A stretch of DNA of 64,000 bases from Stentor roeselii (Eukaryota > Ciliophora > Heterotrichea > Heterotrichida > Stentoridae): NCBI GenBank assembly GCA_006503475.1, contig RSEH01000157.1:1-64000 (forward strand), in the 5' to 3' direction. Below, one piece after another: positions 7,619-16,647 of this stretch. Numbering within the stretch: position 1 is the first letter of the stretch; each line of letters starts with the position of its first letter. Below the pieces are notes generated by a model. The model was not told the origin of the DNA, did not search any database, and saw only the letters and a program-made list of their open reading frames with translations. The position numbers and the translations under genes were made by a program.

Positions 7619-9634
7619 ATGGGATGTGCGGGAAATAAAGAAGAAATTGTTTCGATTAGTCCTAGAGAGATTTTTAGAGTTTTTGAAAATGTTGAGGATC
7701 CTTTTTTTGATAAAATTGTTGATTTTGGAGTGAAGGACTCGGAAAATACAGAAAATTTTATGAAGTTTGGATTTTTTGATGTTGAAGAACCGGGGCAAGG
7801 TGATCAGGCTGGATTTGTGAAACCTTTTAGAGGGATCTTTCAACCTCCAGATAATGTTTCAGAGATTTGTTATGTTCCTGGTGCTGAAATCAAAATTGAA
7901 TATGTTTTTGGGTATTCGAGTGAAGTAGCTCGTCAGAATGTTTATTATGTGAGGAATTCTTCATTGATTGTTTATTCTGCAGGGACTTTGGGTGTTGTAC
8001 TTAATGTATTGAATAATACACAACATGTTTTTGGAGGTTCTCCTGAGTATGGCCATGCAGGTGAAATAAGAGCATTAGCATTACACCCTGACAAAAACAT
8101 AATAGCAACAGGAGAATTCAGCAAAAAACCCAAAATCCTAATCTGGCAATCGGAAAAAGTCCAACAAACTCTAAAAACCCTTCCCCTTCCCAAAAACTGC
8201 GAAGGTGTAACCTGTTTAAGTTTTTCCTCAAACGGTCAATTTTTACTCTCCTCACTTCAAACCTCCAACCAATTCCTTCAAATCTGGGACTGGGAAAAGT
8301 CAGAAAAAATCTATTCCCAAACTCTCTCAGTTAAAGCAATCCTAGACCTAAGCTGGAGCATAACTTCTCTAACATTCTCAGTAGTCGGTGAAAGATTCAT
8401 CGGTATCTGGACTTCATCCTTGTCAAAAGTTTTCAACTTTTCAGAATGTTTTCCTGAAAAAGGTTTCTACGTGATCACTTGTGTGAAGTGGATAAAAAAT
8501 CATGCATTTACCGGCTCAAAAGATGGAAAAGTCTGCAAATGGGATAAAAATGATTTGATGATATCTGAACAGGTTCATAGTCCTTACGCTGTGCACTGTA
8601 TGATAGCGGATGACTCTTATTTATACACAGGGGGCAGGGATATGACAGTTAAAACATTGGATAATTTCCTTTATGTATTGAAAACTGTTCAACTTCAAAG
8701 CATTCCAAGAGCCATTGACTTCAGAGGGTCGAGGCTGTTGTGCGGTTTACTTGATGGAAGTATTTTAGAAGTGGATGATGATGTTAAAGTTCTAGTCAAT
8801 GGTCATGGAGATGTTGTTTGTGGACTCGCTGTTTCAATGTCTAGAAACCTTTTTTTTACTGTTAGTAAAGACTGCTTTTTGAAAAGCTGGAATTGGGAAA
8901 GTAAAAGACTGGTTGAACAGATATACTTTGGTAAGTCACCTTTGGGAGTTGAATGTAAAGAAAGACCTAATGTTTTAGAGGTTCAGTTTGAATCTGATGC
9001 ACTTGCTATCGGCTTTGATGATGGAACTTTGATGATTTTTGAAAGTGATTTGTTAAGGAAGAGGGAAATAAATCAGGTTAAAGATCCAATTAAGGCTTTA
9101 GCTTTTTCGAATGAATTTCTAGTGGCGGGGTGCAAGTCGGGCTTTTTACATATTTTTTCGGTGCCTGATTTTTCATTGAATTATTCACTGCAGATGGATT
9201 TTTCTAGTATAAAGTCGATTGACTGGTCGAAAAACTATGAAATCGTGCAGATTTGTAGTAATCATTTAGAAGTTGTTTATTTATCTGTTAAGAATGGAGA
9301 GAAACTTGAGAATTCAGAACCTCTTATTTTTAATGAAATCTGGGAAACGTGGACTAGTAGGGCTGGCTGGCATGTTGAGAAGATTTTTGATGATATTTCA
9401 GATTTTTCTTTTATCAAGACAGTCACCCGCAGCTGGTCCTGCAAGTTTTTAGCCTTAGGAAAAGACCTCGGCGAAGTACAGATCAGTTCATTTCCCTACA
9501 GACCGGGATGTCAAGAGCGAGTATACACAGGTCACAGTTCAAAGATCCATAATTTAAAATGGACAAAAAGCGACGACTATCTTCTATCCTGCAGTTCTGA
9601 TAGACTGATAATTCAATGGAAGGTGGAGAAATAG
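7619..9634 (+). CDS. EML-like WD40 repeat protein with possible N-terminal lipid anchor
   Basis: 671 residues. Around residues 78-110 the sequence (PPDNVSEICYVPGAEIKIEY, then VFGYSSEVARQNVYY) resembles the HELP/TAPE start of echinoderm microtubule-associated-protein-like proteins (EML). WD40 repeats follow to the C-terminus, with blades such as HAGEIRALALHPDKNIIATG and a final HSSKIHNLKWTKSDDYLLSC. About two beta-propellers fit the length, as in EML proteins. The N-terminus reads MGCAGNKEE, a pattern compatible with myristoylation at Gly2 and palmitoylation at Cys3, which is unusual for an EML. Microtubule or cortical cytoskeleton association is inferred. Confidence 0.75.
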   Translation: MGCAGNKEEIVSISPREIFRVFENVEDPFFDKIVDFGVKDSENTENFMKFGFFDVEEPGQGDQAGFVKPFRGIFQPPDNVSEICYVPGAEIKIEYVFGYSSEVARQNVYYVRNSSLIVYSAGTLGVVLNVLNNTQHVFGGSPEYGHAGEIRALALHPDKNIIATGEFSKKPKILIWQSEKVQQTLKTLPLPKNCEGVTCLSFSSNGQFLLSSLQTSNQFLQIWDWEKSEKIYSQTLSVKAILDLSWSITSLTFSVVGERFIGIWTSSLSKVFNFSECFPEKGFYVITCVKWIKNHAFTGSKDGKVCKWDKNDLMISEQVHSPYAVHCMIADDSYLYTGGRDMTVKTLDNFLYVLKTVQLQSIPRAIDFRGSRLLCGLLDGSILEVDDDVKVLVNGHGDVVCGLAVSMSRNLFFTVSKDCFLKSWNWESKRLVEQIYFGKSPLGVECKERPNVLEVQFESDALAIGFDDGTLMIFESDLLRKREINQVKDPIKALAFSNEFLVAGCKSGFLHIFSVPDFSLNYSLQMDFSSIKSIDWSKNYEIVQICSNHLEVVYLSVKNGEKLENSEPLIFNEIWETWTSRAGWHVEKIFDDISDFSFIKTVTRSWSCKFLALGKDLGEVQISSFPYRPGCQERVYTGHSSKIHNLKWTKSDDYLLSCSSDRLIIQWKVEK

Positions 9635-9650
9635 CCAAACTTACATAATT

Positions 9651-10979
9651 CTAATTTTCATTCATTTTTACTATGAACTCAGCGAGATGACTCGAAATAT
9701 GCGAAAACTGCGTCTTGCTTTTTTCCCTTAATTCAACCAGTTTATCATGTTCTTTTCTCCGAACCAGATACTCTTTCTTCTCTTTTTTCTTAATTCCACC
9801 GTCACGGGCATGAGCAATGTCTCTATAAAGTTCATTCGAAGTCGTTCTAAATACATTTGTCTTAATTTCAGCTCTTTCCACATGATTCGTCAGATGTTTT
9901 TTTATACTCTTCGTAAACTTTCCCTTTCTTTTTTCAGGAGGTAAACTTTCGCTGTTTTTTTCAGGAATTTTCTGTAATGCAAAAGGAGGGCTTCCATTAT
10001 TTTTACCTTTATTTACCAAAACTGAGTTCAGACTTACTCGGCCGCGATCGATTATTGATGTTTGAGGTCGACGGTCAGTCATTAGGTCAAAAAAATAAGG
10101 GCTTTGGACTGCCTGGTCGGCAGTCAAACGCTTTTCGGGGTCTAGTTGAATTAGGGCTAAAATAAAATCGATTGCAATTTTTTCTATTTTGCCTGAATAT
10201 CGCTTTTCTATTGACTCCAAGTTCTGGATTTTTGGAAGTTTTAGACCTGTGAAAGTCTTGCTTTTACTTAGGATTTCTTGGTGTAGGGGAATCAGTGGAC
10301 CTAAGGATTTCTGGATGCAGTAGATTTGGTCTATGTCGCTTTCTCCTGGGAATAACGGCTGACCGTCGATTAGCTCGGCCATCATGCACCCTATAGCCCA
10401 CATATCAACTGACTGAGTATATCTCGATCCAACCAGCAGTTCAGGAGCTCGATACCATCGAGTAGCAACATAATCCGTGAGTTCATCTTTCGGTCCTACC
10501 ATCCTGGCGAATCCAAAATCACAAAGTTTTAAAGCCCCAGAGCAAGAAATAAGCAAATTTTCCGGTTTTATATCTCGATGAATGATGCTTTGATTATGAC
10601 AAAATCCGATAGCTTTGATCAGCTGAAAAATGAGAGATTTTATCTTTTCTGGCTATTTAAAAATTACTGCGAGGCCATTAGGGTTCTTTTCAATCAGTTC
10701 TAAAAGGTTCTGGTCAACATATTCGAAAACAAGGTAAAGCTTTCCTTTTCTTCTGAAAGCTTCTTTTAACTGGACAATGTTTTCATGTTTTAACATTCGA
10801 AGTAGCTTCACTTCCCGGATGATTGTTTTTTTTACTACTTCGTCTTCTTCGGATCCTTTGAACTTTTTTATTGCAACTGTTTCTCCTGATTCACGGTTCT
10901 TGGCTTTTATTACTATTCCGTAGGCACCTGCTTAAAGTCTACCTTCTCCTATTAGGCCTGAGACTTCGTATTTGTTCAT
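9651..10979 (-). CDS. CDKL-type (cyclin-dependent kinase-like) protein kinase with two 15-nt introns
   Basis: 432 residues after removing two introns at 10928-10942 (GTAGACTTTAAGCAG) and 10653-10667 (GTAATTTTTAAATAG). The joined protein starts [20 protein letters not shown] and carries every kinase landmark: VAIKKFK, a PSTAIRE-helix equivalent ending [32 protein letters not shown], and the activation loop ending [30 protein letters not shown] and [10 protein letters not shown] follow. These place it in the CDKL family (CDKL1-5), which in other ciliates and algae acts in cilium length control. The C-terminal tail of about 145 residues is basic and disordered. It ends 16 nt from the convergent WD40 gene. 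Confidence 0.88.
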
Positions 10980-11769
10980 ATATTTATTCGAGTTAATGGA
11001 TTTTGGGGAAATTGTAGGATTAGATAAAAACTTGAATCATGTTTGGGTTGGAGATTTTTAAATATTAGTTTAGTTTTATTATTTGAGTTGTTGGGATTTA
11101 GTTAAAGGATGGGTTTTTGAGTTTTATGAGAGAAAGTACTGGAAATCATTTGAGAATTTCTTGATTATTAGAAAGTTTTGGTTATGATTGATTTTTCATA
11201 AGTTTTGAAGAAAAATTTTCTTTATTTTTGATGTTCAATGATTAGTTTTTTTTTTATTTAAGTTTTTTATTATGAAAGGATTGGGATTTGAATGAGGCTT
11301 AGGATATTTTTGAGTTTCAGAAGGTTTATTTAATATTGATTTTCTTTTATAGAAAAATTGAATAATCAGCATTAAAGGGCATTAATGCTTATTGATTTAT
11401 ACCAAAAATTTGTATTAACCAAGATAGTTGAAATTAATTAATAATTTTGATTCGAATATTTAGGTTATCGTTTATAAGAAATTAAGACAAAATAAATCGA
11501 TTCATTCCTGCTTAATGAGTAGTATATTAGAATTTACTTGTATTAAATGTAACTAGATTTATATCCTATCCTGATTATCATAGTTCTTTGAATTATTTTA
11601 TAAGTATCAAATAGATTATGTATTTAAACTAAATAATTATAATAAGTGTACCCTCCTGCTCATATATATTCAATATGTACTAAAATCACCTCTAAGTCTT
11701 TCTAGGTTAAAAGAATGGTAGTAAAAGCACTAAAATCAGTCTCAGATTTCTTCTATCCTTTCGTATAAA
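10980..11769. other. Intergenic stretch, strand-asymmetric composition
   Basis: No gene is visible. The part next to the kinase start (about 10980-11350) is strikingly rich in G and T and poor in C on the + strand; the rest becomes A/T-rich. It lies upstream of the CDKL gene and downstream of the next minus-strand gene. Confidence 0.5.
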
Positions 11770-12307
11770 TTAAGGGAATTTAACTACTAAATCATTTCCA
11801 ACATCGCGACTAGGCCATTTCATCATTTTAACTGCGATTTCTTCATACTTTCCTATTTTTCTGCCAATCCTCATTTCAAGTTCTCTTAGATTCTTGTTCA
11901 AATTTTCCAGAGTCTTACATTTTTGATGTAATCCAAACGTCGAAGTTATTCCTGATTTTATTTTGCAAAGTTCAGGACAAGTTCTGAGTAAAATCTCTAG
12001 CTTTTCCCTTGACTTATGAGCTTCTTCATAAAACTCATCATCAGTAAATTCATCAGAGTCGTTATCAGAAATCTCAGATTTTTTGATTTCTGACTAAGTA
12101 ATTCTTACTTCTGTAATCTGGAATGATTATTTTCGGTTTTTTTTCAGCTTTAGGCAGATTCGCAGGTCGTGCGCGTTTCGATGGGTTTTGTAAGACGATG
12201 ATTTCCGCTGAAGGTTCGACTGACTTAACGATCTTTTGCGTGTTTATCAAGAACTCTGAGATGGCTGACTTGATTTTTAGAAGCTTGGCTTTCTTGTAGG
12301 TGCTCAT
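11770..12307 (-). CDS. Hypothetical protein; two frames joined at an intron-like site
   Basis: A first frame starts with ATG at 12307 (MSTYKKAKLLKIKSAISEFL...) and is basic. A second frame runs to the stop at 11770 (...SEISDNDSDEFTDDEFYEEA, then ending GNDLVVKFP) and looks equally coding. They meet at an intron-like sequence. A 15-nt element, GTAAGAATTACTTAG (12094-12108), fits the local intron style but leaves the two frames out of register by one base. Extending the acceptor to the next AG (19 nt, 12090-12108) restores the frame. Other explanations are a sequence error or a different splice pair. The product would be about 170 residues with an acidic middle; no family is recognised. Confidence 0.45.
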
Positions 12308-12776
12308 AAACCAGATATTATAAATAACCAATCAGATTTACTTTAGACGGTTAATGGAAAAGTATGGGGATAGGAGCAAATGGCTTTTTGAGAGGGAATT
12401 GAGTGGAAATTGAAGATTTATTTGTTTTAAGGAAGAGATGATGATTTGGCTGGGATTTTTTTATGGAAATTTGATGATTTTTTTAGGATTGAAGTCTTGA
12501 GAAAATTTAGAAATCTTGAGAAAAATTAGAAATTACTGATATGATTTGTTTGTTTAGCAAAGAATTGATTATTAGTGATGTTTTATTATTGTTCCTTGAG
12601 GATAAGAAGAAAAATTATGAAAAGTTAAGTTTCATAAATCTCGTAGTTAAATTTAATAAAATTCACATAAATCCCTTACAGAATCAATTAAACCTTAAAA
12701 AACCTCACCTCACATAAAAATAAATAATAATAATCCTCTAAATCCCCTACTCTCTCATATTTAACACAATTCATAA
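12308..12776. other. Intergenic stretch without recognised features
   Basis: AT-rich sequence between two minus-strand genes. The left part (to about 12600) is rich in G and T and the right part in A and C on the + strand. No open frame, RNA gene or repeat is evident. Confidence 0.5.
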
Positions 12777-13562
12777 CTATTCCAAATTAAAGTGTTTTCT
12801 TCCTCCCTTGATAATCTGATTAGTCGATTTAAACTGTGAACTAAAATTCTTCTGATGATACCCTTGTCTAACAGTGTTTAAAATATTCTCAATTCTCTGA
12901 TCAAGTATAATTTTTTTCGAGTTTTCTTCACCATTCTCCCTTCGACTTTTTCCCTCATCAAAAAAATTCCTTCCTCGTTGAGGTGACAAAGACCTTTCTC
13001 CTAAAATTTGATTCAAACTTTTTTGTTTCGAAGTCAAAACAAGTCCCCAAGACTCAGTCAAAGTGACCCTCTCAGATTTTTCCTTTTCCATTCTTTTCTT
13101 CTCAAAATCATGAAAATCCGAGACATCCTGTTCAATAATACTTCGAACTCTCTGATGTTCCTGAAGCTTTTTTCTATCATCAAGAACTGATTTTTCCACA
13201 AGTTGTTTATCAAGATGTTGTTTAAACAAGTTCATTTTCGACTTTTCTCTTAACCTTCTCTCATCTTTCGGAGTGGTTTGTCTGTTAGGAAAAGGAGAAA
13301 AGTTATTCGAGATCCATGGAGCCCTTCTCGATACTTTTTCCTCAGAATTTTTCGTTTTCGCTTCTTTTATCTGTTCTTGAAGGTCCTGAAGATATTTCTT
13401 CTTATCAGGTGATTTATACTCAGGGACAAAAAACTCCTTCTCAGGAGAAATTCTAATTTTTCCTTGATTTTCAACTCGTCTCTGTATTTTTTCCAAAGTC
13501 TTAACAAAAGGCACTTGTGCGATTTGTTGACTATCAGGTAAAAGTTTGAACCAAGCACACAT
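12777..13562 (-). CDS. Charged hypothetical protein, possibly cytoskeletal
   Basis: 261 residues, starting MCAWFKLLPDSQQIAQ. It is rich in Lys, Arg, Glu and Gln, with helical stretches (about 100-190) and short aromatic motifs such as WISNNFSPFPNRQ and LTESWGLVL. This composition is common among axonemal and basal-body proteins, but no specific domain is recognised, so the role is open. The uL6 gene lies just upstream on the same strand with a 21-nt spacer. Confidence 0.6.
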   Translation of the reverse strand: MCAWFKLLPDSQQIAQVPFVKTLEKIQRRVENQGKIRISPEKEFFVPEYKSPDKKKYLQDLQEQIKEAKTKNSEEKVSRRAPWISNNFSPFPNRQTTPKDERRLREKSKMNLFKQHLDKQLVEKSVLDDRKKLQEHQRVRSIIEQDVSDFHDFEKKRMEKEKSERVTLTESWGLVLTSKQKSLNQILGERSLSPQRGRNFFDEGKSRRENGEENSKKIILDQRIENILNTVRQGYHQKNFSSQFKSTNQIIKGGRKHFNLE

Positions 13563-13583
13563 TTTTATCAGTCTTGGAATCTA

Positions 13584-14153
13584 CTACTCTTTAACTATAT
13601 TAGTTCTTTCACTTACATAAATGCCGTCCAAGAATTTTCTCACGTCCTTCTTCTTCGCTGCACACGACTGTTGAATCAGCGCAGCACTCAGTGAAACAAG
13701 CTCCAAGTCATTTCCTTTTAGAATCAGTTCGTCTTTCATTGCGTCGCTTTTCTCGATTGTCACTCCTGAAAGCATTTTGATCTTTCGAACTCGTCGCTCG
13801 CCGATGAAGTTTCTGATCTCGATCGATGACTTGTCGCTGGGGATGTTCACGTTGATTGGGAAATGGGCGTAGACCAGTCTCATGTGGTATTGGTAGCCTT
13901 TGATCACTCCTGTGAATAGGTTCTCGATCACGGAGAGAACACTTTTCACGCATGCTGCTTGCTTTTTGTTTGTGAACCAGCTGTCTACTTTCACGGATTT
14001 TCCGTCGTCAAGGATTTGAATGTCGACTGGAACGTGTTTGAATGATTTTGACAGCTTACCTCGAGGACCTGTGACTGTCACAGTTCTGGAGTGGGCAGTT
14101 ATGGTAATTCCTTCCGGGACTTTTACCTTGTCAGTCTTTAGAAGTTGTCTCAT
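13584..14153 (-). CDS. RPL9: Large ribosomal subunit protein uL6 (eukaryotic L9)
   Basis: 189 residues from the ATG at 14153 (MRQLLKTDKVKVPEGITITA); the frame is open further upstream, but homology begins here. Two uL6 repeats are visible: VTVTGPRGKLSKSFKHVPVD in the first, then VYAHFPINVNI, EIRNFIGERRVRKIK and DELILKGNDLELVSLSAALI. The C-terminus KDVRKFLDGIYVSE is nearly universal in eukaryotic L9. Length agrees with the family (about 190). It is a structural component of the 60S subunit near the sarcin-ricin loop and the stalk base. Confidence 0.95.
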   Translation of the reverse strand: MRQLLKTDKVKVPEGITITAHSRTVTVTGPRGKLSKSFKHVPVDIQILDDGKSVKVDSWFTNKKQAACVKSVLSVIENLFTGVIKGYQYHMRLVYAHFPINVNIPSDKSSIEIRNFIGERRVRKIKMLSGVTIEKSDAMKDELILKGNDLELVSLSAALIQQSCAAKKKDVRKFLDGIYVSERTNIVKE

Positions 14154-14286
14154 ACTGCCAATAATTATTGTCCATGTTTTTGGATGGAAGAGTAATTGTT
14201 TTATGTGGAACTTTAGAAGATTGGAATTACTAAACTCTCTTAAAAAATCACTCAAAATCAGAATTCAAGTCAATTTTAACAAAAAT

Positions 14287-15657
14287 TTACATTCTAAGTG
14301 ATTTAAGTATAGATTCTTTAGATTCTAATAAAATTTTCTTTTTTTCTAGTAAAGTTTGAAGATGCTTCATCAAAAACTCTTTTTCTGAATTTTTTTCTGA
14401 TTTCTCGATAAGTTCAGTTTGATGTTTCGAAATTGATTCGAAAATATTCTCGATTTCAGAATTTTTCATAGTTTGAGCAAGGCTCTGCTTGTTTAAACTG
14501 CAAGAAAGTGCTTCAAGTTCAGATCTTTGTGTGTTGAGAGTATGACTCAACTGAGATAGATTCATTTCTAAATCTCTTAAAAAATTCTCTTTTGATTCAA
14601 GAAAAGTTGCCAAGTCTAAGAGAGATTCTTCTTTTTTCTGAATTTCGTTTTCTTTTATTATCAAAAGCTGGAATTTTTGTAGTAATTCTGTCTGAAGATT
14701 GGAAATCTCAGTGTTTTGAGACTGGATATCTGATTTAGAAGCTAAATCCAGTGATAGTTGTTTAATCACCTCATCTTTTTCATCGCTGATCAATTTCAAT
14801 CTCTTAATTTCCTCCCCCAATTTTTTTTCTTCAACTTCAAAACCCTTAACTTTCTCCAAAAATCGAAAATTCTTAACATCCTCATTTTCAAAATCCTTTG
14901 CGCTAAAATCCCTTTTGTCTTTTTCTAAAATATAATTTTCTTCAAGTTTCTCAAGTCGACTTTCCCATTCCTTCAAAATTTCTTCTTTAATAGCCAACCC
15001 CGATTTTTTTTCCAAATATTTTTGACTAAATTGTTCTTCTTTCGCCTTGAGTTCCTGCTGAGACCTTAAAATAATATTTTCCCTTAAAGCAAACTTTTCC
15101 ATCATCTTATCCTTAATCTTGTTTTTCAAATTTTTCTTCTGAAACTTGAACTCCTGTTGAAAACCTTCAACTTTCCCCATTTTTTCCTCATAATCCTTTT
15201 GCACCATTTGCAACTCTTTGATTTTTTTCTGTGATTTTCTATTAAACCTTTCAACTTTTCTTTGAAGTTCATCTTTTTGATTGAAAATTCCTTCTTTTTC
15301 AGCTTTTAAAATAATTTCTTCTTCTTTCAATCTATTTGCTTTGATTTCAAGAAGACTAGTCATTTGTTTGAGGTACTTTTTGCCAGATTCATGTTTTTCT
15401 TGTAGTGCAAGATTTGACTTTTGCATTTCGGTTAACTGATTTTTTAGCTTTAAACAGTCTTCACATATCTTCAAGCCTGCTGAGTTGCGAAAGGTGAACT
15501 CGGCTCGGCTTATGCAGGACTTGTTGCTTGGGTCATAGGAAGACCGCGTGCTGAAGATTGAGTTTTGCTCTGAAGACTCTTCCCGATGTCGCATTGGAAG
15601 GTTTAAAAGTCTTGGTTTTTTTAGAATTGTTGAGATGTCGACTTGGGACTGAGACAT
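14287..15657 (-). CDS. Long coiled-coil protein
   Basis: 456 residues. After a 60-residue N-terminal segment of low complexity comes a CEDCLKLKNQL element, then almost continuous heptad-type coiled coil from about 70 to the end, dominated by Lys, Glu, Gln and Leu. No motor, GRIP, TACC or other defining domain is seen. A structural role at the cytoskeleton, centrosome-like bodies or vesicles is possible but not demonstrable from sequence. Confidence 0.65.
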   Translation of the reverse strand: MSQSQVDISTILKKPRLLNLPMRHREESSEQNSIFSTRSSYDPSNKSCISRAEFTFRNSAGLKICEDCLKLKNQLTEMQKSNLALQEKHESGKKYLKQMTSLLEIKANRLKEEEIILKAEKEGIFNQKDELQRKVERFNRKSQKKIKELQMVQKDYEEKMGKVEGFQQEFKFQKKNLKNKIKDKMMEKFALRENIILRSQQELKAKEEQFSQKYLEKKSGLAIKEEILKEWESRLEKLEENYILEKDKRDFSAKDFENEDVKNFRFLEKVKGFEVEEKKLGEEIKRLKLISDEKDEVIKQLSLDLASKSDIQSQNTEISNLQTELLQKFQLLIIKENEIQKKEESLLDLATFLESKENFLRDLEMNLSQLSHTLNTQRSELEALSCSLNKQSLAQTMKNSEIENIFESISKHQTELIEKSEKNSEKEFLMKHLQTLLEKKKILLESKESILKSLRM

Positions 15658-15699
15658 GATCAGTTATTACTATTTATTCGTGCTTCTAGTATAAATTCC

Positions 15700-16347
15700 T
15701 TAATAATATAAGAAAGAAGGTGACTCTGGAATGTCGAAGTATAGGGTGTCTGATTCTTCTGGGAAACAAAGGAGGTTTGGAATTAGGGTTTCAGCTTCTC
15801 CACAGTCGAAACCTTCGCCTTCACCTACTTCTCCGCCCCATTCAACAGAGACTCCATTAACAGAATTTTTGATAGTTTTCGAAGCTTTTCTCTGCATACT
15901 TTTCCATCGATTTTTTACTTGATTTTCAGTTCTTCCCGGTAGTAATTTAGAGATAATGCTCCATTTATTTCCTATTTTGGCTTGATTTTCAATGATAATC
16001 TTCTCTTCTTCTGGGCTCCATTCAGTTTTTTTGAGGCAAGGGTCAAGATGATTGAGCCACCGTTCTCTGCAGTGCTTGCCCTGCCTGAAGTTGTTTCCGT
16101 TGTGGAAGACTTCATTGATCTTATTTGAAATCAGGGTCCATTTCTTCGAGCCTTTATATAAAATCAGCTCTTCCAACAACTTGTCCTCTTCAGCTGACCA
16201 GTCTTGTTTGGAGGCTTGCTTTGATTTTTCTGCTGGAAGCATCAAAGGAATGAAAGAGTTGGTTTTTGGGTCAAGTTTGCATACAACTAGCCAGGAACCG
16301 TCTTCAAGTTCGATTGGCGATTTGGAAGACTTTAGAAAATCGGACAT
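15700..16347 (-). CDS. Two-repeat (R2R3-type) Myb DNA-binding protein
   Basis: 215 residues. Two tandem Myb repeats span about 48-155. The first begins DWSAEEDKLLEELILYKGSK and ends GKHCRERWLNHLDP. The second begins EWSPEEEKIIIENQAKIGNK and ends GRTENQVKNRWKSMQRK. The spaced tryptophans of the helix-turn-helix cores and the NQVKNRW recognition helix are intact. The C-terminal 60 residues are acidic and could serve as an activation region. It is a likely nuclear transcription regulator; the extended loop in repeat 1 (ISNKINEVFHNGNNFRQG) is longer than in plant and animal Mybs. Confidence 0.88.
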   Translation of the reverse strand: MSDFLKSSKSPIELEDGSWLVVCKLDPKTNSFIPLMLPAEKSKQASKQDWSAEEDKLLEELILYKGSKKWTLISNKINEVFHNGNNFRQGKHCRERWLNHLDPCLKKTEWSPEEEKIIIENQAKIGNKWSIISKLLPGRTENQVKNRWKSMQRKASKTIKNSVNGVSVEWGGEVGEGEGFDCGEAETLIPNLLCFPEESDTLYFDIPESPSFLYY

Positions 16348-16647
16348 TATTTTTATTGGATCTCAGTTTGACTATGTCAGGTTTGGATGAGGGAAAATTG
16401 AGGAATGTTTATTGGATACAAGAGTAAACTTTAAGATAATTTGAATTGATAACTTTATTTTAGGATATGATGTAAATAAGAGAATGTAGTATTTTATGTA
16501 ACTTAATCTGACTCATTCAACCACAATTTATCAAAAATAAACAAAAGCCACACAATTTCATTTAAAACTCTTCCTTCAATAATCATTTGTAAAATTATAA
16601 AAAAAAAATACTCCCTTCCTACTTATCCTCTACTTATTAAATAACTA
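16348..16647. other. Intergenic stretch without recognised features
   Basis: About 300 nt between the Myb gene start and the ubiquilin gene end, both on the minus strand. AT-rich; the right part is A+C-rich on the + strand. No gene is seen. Confidence 0.45.

Noticed and set aside
10556-10979. CDKL kinase as a truncated gene lacking its N-lobe
   Set aside because: Removing two 15-nt GT-AG introns restores a complete N-lobe with glycine loop and catalytic lysine.
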